NCBI GenBank assembly: GCA_023269615.1
Contig: JAHFSY010000046.1
Coordinates: 1 to 34,598 of the forward strand
DNA length: 34,598 nucleotides
From: Verrucomicrobiota bacterium
Lineage (GTDB): Bacteria; Verrucomicrobiota; Verrucomicrobiia; JABWAM01
Direction: 5' to 3'
Shown one piece after another: positions 32,364 through 34,598 of the stretch. The notes below the pieces were generated by a model. That model had not been told where the DNA came from, did no database searches, and worked only from the letters and a program-made list of their open reading frames with translations. Position numbers and translations under genes: made by a program. The first letter of the stretch is position 1. Each line of letters begins with the position of its first letter.

Positions 32364-33760
32364 TGGCTGTTCATGACTTTGCGTAGCAACCCGAGATCCG
32401 ACTCCAACGTTTTGGCAAGCTCCTCTTCCGCACCGTCATTCAAATATGAGGGGTTGATCATCTTTCCTTTTGGGTCTTCTGCATCATTTGAAAGCCAGAA
32501 TAACCCCGGGCGTTCTGGATCCATCTTCTTCTCGTTTGGTTGCTTTGGATCTGTTGAAAGCCAGAACAGTCCGGGAAATTGGGTGCCCTTGACCTTTCCA
32601 AGAGGTATTTGTTTGGACATGCCACGCAGCAGAGCAACCTCCACATCCTCGGAAAGTAAAAAGTCCACGAGATGCTCGGCCTCCTTGCAATGAGGCGCAC
32701 CCTGAATGATGGCAACGGTATTGGGGATCTTGAGGGAGCCCATAACGAATGAGACGCGATTAATGCTTCCAAACGTGCCATCCAGCCATACGTGTGGAAA
32801 GACGAGTTCAAGTCTCTCTCCACGTGTGATGGCGGATATGGCGTCATCGGAATCGGTGTACCCGAGCCACGCCTGTCCCGCTGCGACTTTGCGGACGACA
32901 TCCGAATTCCCGGCACAAATGAGCGGGCTGTTTGCAAATATCTTTCTAAAAAAATCCGGCACGTCTCTGTTCGCATTCCGTGTCCAATGCATCCAATATA
33001 GGAAATGAGTGGACGTTGTTCCAAAGAGGGGATTTGCGATGGCGATTTTGCCTTTCAGTATCGGATCGGATGACAGGAGCCACAATTCTTCATTCACATA
33101 GCCGACGCTAGTGTGGGAATCCTTGTCTTCCGGTTTTCTCTTTTCAGATCTGTTTGCCGCAGCAATCAGTTCCTTCTCAAATTTCGGATTGTAAACAATC
33201 ACCCGCGCCCGGGCCGCGAACTCACTCCACAAACCATCCTTTTTGTCATGCGGCAGCTCGCGTTCTTTCCATGCGGCAGGCTCATATTTTTCGAGGAGGC
33301 CTTTGCGGGCGAGGAGGACGGTTCTCAGCTTTTCGTTGTTCCAGAAGACGTCGCATTGGGGGCGTTCCTTTTCGGCGATGAGGCGGTTGACGATGCCGGC
33401 GGTTTTGACGGCTTCGGAGTCGTAGATGGTTTTGACGTGAATGCCGGTTTTCTTTTCGAAGGCGGCGAGGATTGGAGCGGCGTAGGGTTCGTCGAGGGCG
33501 CAGTAGACGACCACCTCGCGGGGCTCGGCGGAGAAGGATGAAGGATGAGGGATGAGGGATGAAAGAAGGAAGGAGAAAGAAAAAATCTGCGTCAGTCTGC
33601 GAAATCCGCGGACAAAAATCCTTCCGCTGGAATGCGGCCGTGGACACGACGGCTCGGCCTTCGCAGCCAGCGCTGCTCTCGCCTCGCCAAAGCCTGCGGC
33701 GTAGCGCGGGTCGGCGTAGGAGGCAGCGTGTCCCTCCGTTGAGTTGGAATTTGTGTTCAT
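32360..33760 (-). CDS. Periplasmic binding protein of the Fbp (iron/thiamine) type with unusual N-terminus
   Basis: The protein has 466 residues from ATG 33760. The mature domain starts near residue 79 (EPREVVVYCALDEPYAAPILAAFEKKTGIHV) and has the type II binding-protein signature FWNNEKLRTVLLARKGLLEKYEP, WSEFAARARVIVYNP, IAIANPLFGTTSTH and WLGYTDSDDA. A plausible export signal at about 53-78 (FRRLTQIFSFSFLLSSLIPH, then PSSFSA) is preceded by about 50 non-homologous residues, all encoded by repeat-like DNA. No other ATG, GTG or TTG exists in frame before the mature part. The ATG overlaps the upstream stop (ATGA). A 22-residue tandem duplication lies near the C-terminus. The iron role is inferred from family. 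Confidence 0.8.
   Translation of the reverse strand: MNTNSNSTEGHAASYADPRYAAGFGEARAALAAKAEPSCPRPHSSGRIFVRGFRRLTQIFSFSFLLSSLIPHPSSFSAEPREVVVYCALDEPYAAPILAAFEKKTGIHVKTIYDSEAVKTAGIVNRLIAEKERPQCDVFWNNEKLRTVLLARKGLLEKYEPAAWKERELPHDKKDGLWSEFAARARVIVYNPKFEKELIAAANRSEKRKPEDKDSHTSVGYVNEELWLLSSDPILKGKIAIANPLFGTTSTHFLYWMHWTRNANRDVPDFFRKIFANSPLICAGNSDVVRKVAAGQAWLGYTDSDDAISAITRGERLELVFPHVWLDGTFGSINRVSFVMGSLKIPNTVAIIQGAPHCKEAEHLVDFLLSEDVEVALLRGMSKQIPLGKVKGTQFPGLFWLSTDPKQPNEKKMDPERPGLFWLSNDAEDPKGKMINPSYLNDGAEEELAKTLESDLGLLRKVMNSQ
32435..32567 (-). repeat. 66-nt tandem duplication inside the binding-protein gene
   Basis: Two in-frame copies of a 22-residue unit, PGLFWLSTDPKQPNEKKM + DPER and PGLFWLSNDAEDPKGKM + INPSY. 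The shared word GAAAGCCAGAA on the plus strand lies at 32490-32500 and 32556-32566, a 66-nt period. The copies have diverged, so the event is not recent. Confidence 0.75.
33541..33750. repeat. Repeat-like DNA at the 5' end of the binding-protein gene
   Basis: On the plus strand it consists of GGATGAGGGATGAGGGATGA short tandem units (33543-33562), a purine-rich stretch, ATCTGCGTCAGTCTGCGAAATCC (33585 onward) and a GC-rich block (33640-33735). The first two resemble dispersed repeats of Verrucomicrobia-like genomes (memory, unchecked); similar CGCAATCCGC words occur at 22980-23000. The entire block is read in frame by the binding-protein gene. Confidence 0.5.
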
Positions 33761-34598
33761 GTGGCGATGCGGTGGAAATACCACCATTCTCCCAGCAGTA
33801 CTGCGAAGGCGGCCAGGGCCAGCCAGCGCCAGATTTCCAGGTTGCTGGCTTGCAGCTTGCCGCCTTCCACCACTTGATATTTTCCGAATTCGATTTTCTC
33901 GGCGGGCTTGTTGTGGGTTTCCTGTGTGTTCAACAGGTTGGCGCAGAACTGGAGGGATTGGTCGCCGGCTTTCACCTTGTACACGCCGGCGCGGTCGGTC
34001 TGGGTGAAGACCATTTCCTGGGCTTTCGGCGGAACGTCCACGGTGAGATGACGGCCGTCGGGCGTTTCCACCTTGAAGTTGGGAATGGACTTGGCGAGGG
34101 GCAGCCGCGCGCTCTGGCCTGTGCGCACCTGCAGGATCCGGCTTTCGCTGGAGGCCGGGTCGAGCCAGCGCAGGGCGTTCGCAACGAACATCGGGAAGGA
34201 GAGGCGCAGCGGCCAGTTGCTTTCGAGCACGCTGAATCCGATCCACACGATGCGGCGCGGGCCGTCCTGCCCCGCGATGATCAGCGGGGAGTGGGTGGAT
34301 TCAACAAGGGAGATGCCCCATGCCGGGAGTTTCACCTGCATGGACGCGGAAATGTTCACGTTGTCGAACTGCACGAAACGGGTGATCGGATGTCCCTGTT
34401 TCACATCCGTGATGGTCGGAGATTTTTCCGCGCCGGTGGACTCGAGCAACCCCGCGGGAATCGAGCGGACCAATAGAAAATTGCCGCTGCCTAATTCCTG
34501 GGGCGTGGTTTCGTCGAGCACCGTGATGTCGTAAGGAACCGATGGGTTGTAGAGGGCAGGGGTGACTTTTGTGAGCTCGAAATCCTTTTGCACCGCGA
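33757..34598 (-). CDS. BatA/vWA-type membrane protein, C-terminal part (cut by window edge)
   Basis: The frame is open to the right edge; at least 279 residues are visible. The N-terminal helices and a vWA domain would lie outside. The visible part contains a GATase-like region (NPSVPYDITVLDETTPQELGSGNFLLVRSIP) and LIIAGQDGPRRIVWIGFSVLESNWPLRLSFPMFVANALRWL, as in large BatA-like proteins. A beta-rich domain follows, then one C-terminal helix (WRWLALAAFAVLLGEWWYFHR). The stop overlaps the start of the binding-protein gene (ATGA). It is related in layout to the 955-residue vWA protein at the other end of the operon. Confidence 0.75.
   Translation of the reverse strand, partial: AVQKDFELTKVTPALYNPSVPYDITVLDETTPQELGSGNFLLVRSIPAGLLESTGAEKSPTITDVKQGHPITRFVQFDNVNISASMQVKLPAWGISLVESTHSPLIIAGQDGPRRIVWIGFSVLESNWPLRLSFPMFVANALRWLDPASSESRILQVRTGQSARLPLAKSIPNFKVETPDGRHLTVDVPPKAQEMVFTQTDRAGVYKVKAGDQSLQFCANLLNTQETHNKPAEKIEFGKYQVVEGGKLQASNLEIWRWLALAAFAVLLGEWWYFHRIAT

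Overview
The window is about 34.6 kb of GC-rich, gene-dense bacterial chromosome. Gene content and style point to the PVC superphylum, most likely Verrucomicrobiota: a coiled-coil C4 zinc-ribbon protein next to rnpB, a short glutamyl-tRNA reductase, large von Willebrand A/amidotransferase-like membrane proteins beside ABC-2 exporters, a LamG-type protein, a PhyH-family oxygenase, and many short dispersed palindromic repeats. No rRNA or tRNA genes, phage genes, transposase genes or CRISPR arrays were found. The taxonomic call is inference.

Layout. 1-1180: 3' part of a zinc-ribbon gene, then RNase P RNA with a strong terminator. 1362-6200: a tetrapyrrole operon (HemX-like membrane protein, hemA, hemC, a lone receiver domain, fused cobA-hemD). 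6368-8546: lpdA and a HAD hydrolase. 8610-14039: an accessory block with a PhyH-type oxygenase, a two-part alpha/beta-hydrolase, a LamG protein interrupted by a beta-propeller, and an AraC regulator. 14171-19094: hisC, an SGNH hydrolase, a GreB-like factor, a secreted lysine-rich protein and moeA. 19276-26278 (+): a small membrane protein, a large membrane-anchored protein, an ABC ATPase and two ABC-2 permeases. 26409-34598 (-): a convergent six-gene operon whose members are all joined by 4-nt start/stop overlaps. Its order is vWA membrane protein (cut by the window edge), Fbp-type binding protein, fused permease, ATPase, NHL-propeller lipoprotein, and a 955-aa vWA membrane protein.

The most distinctive signal is repeat DNA. 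Five inverted pairs of REP-like elements are present. Nearly every unit begins with the GTAG tetranucleotide typical of REPs used by REP-associated tyrosine transposases, and the two arms show compensatory base changes that preserve each small hairpin. Other repeats (GAAGAATGAAAAAT-type, CCACGGATGAAACA-type, and a perfect 40-bp palindrome) sit between genes. In two genes of the minus-strand operon the open frame runs through repeat DNA from a start codon that overlaps the upstream stop. For the binding protein no other ATG, GTG or TTG start exists before the mature domain, so its export signal appears to be encoded by repeat-like DNA.

Functionally, the left part is housekeeping (RNA processing, haem/sirohaem precursors, redox, histidine and molybdopterin synthesis, transcript elongation). 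The right third looks like a cell-envelope system: an ABC-2 exporter with an accessory membrane protein, facing a coupled operon that mixes vWA proteins with a periplasmic-binding-protein importer and a lipoprotein propeller. The substrates and purpose of that region cannot be read from sequence alone.
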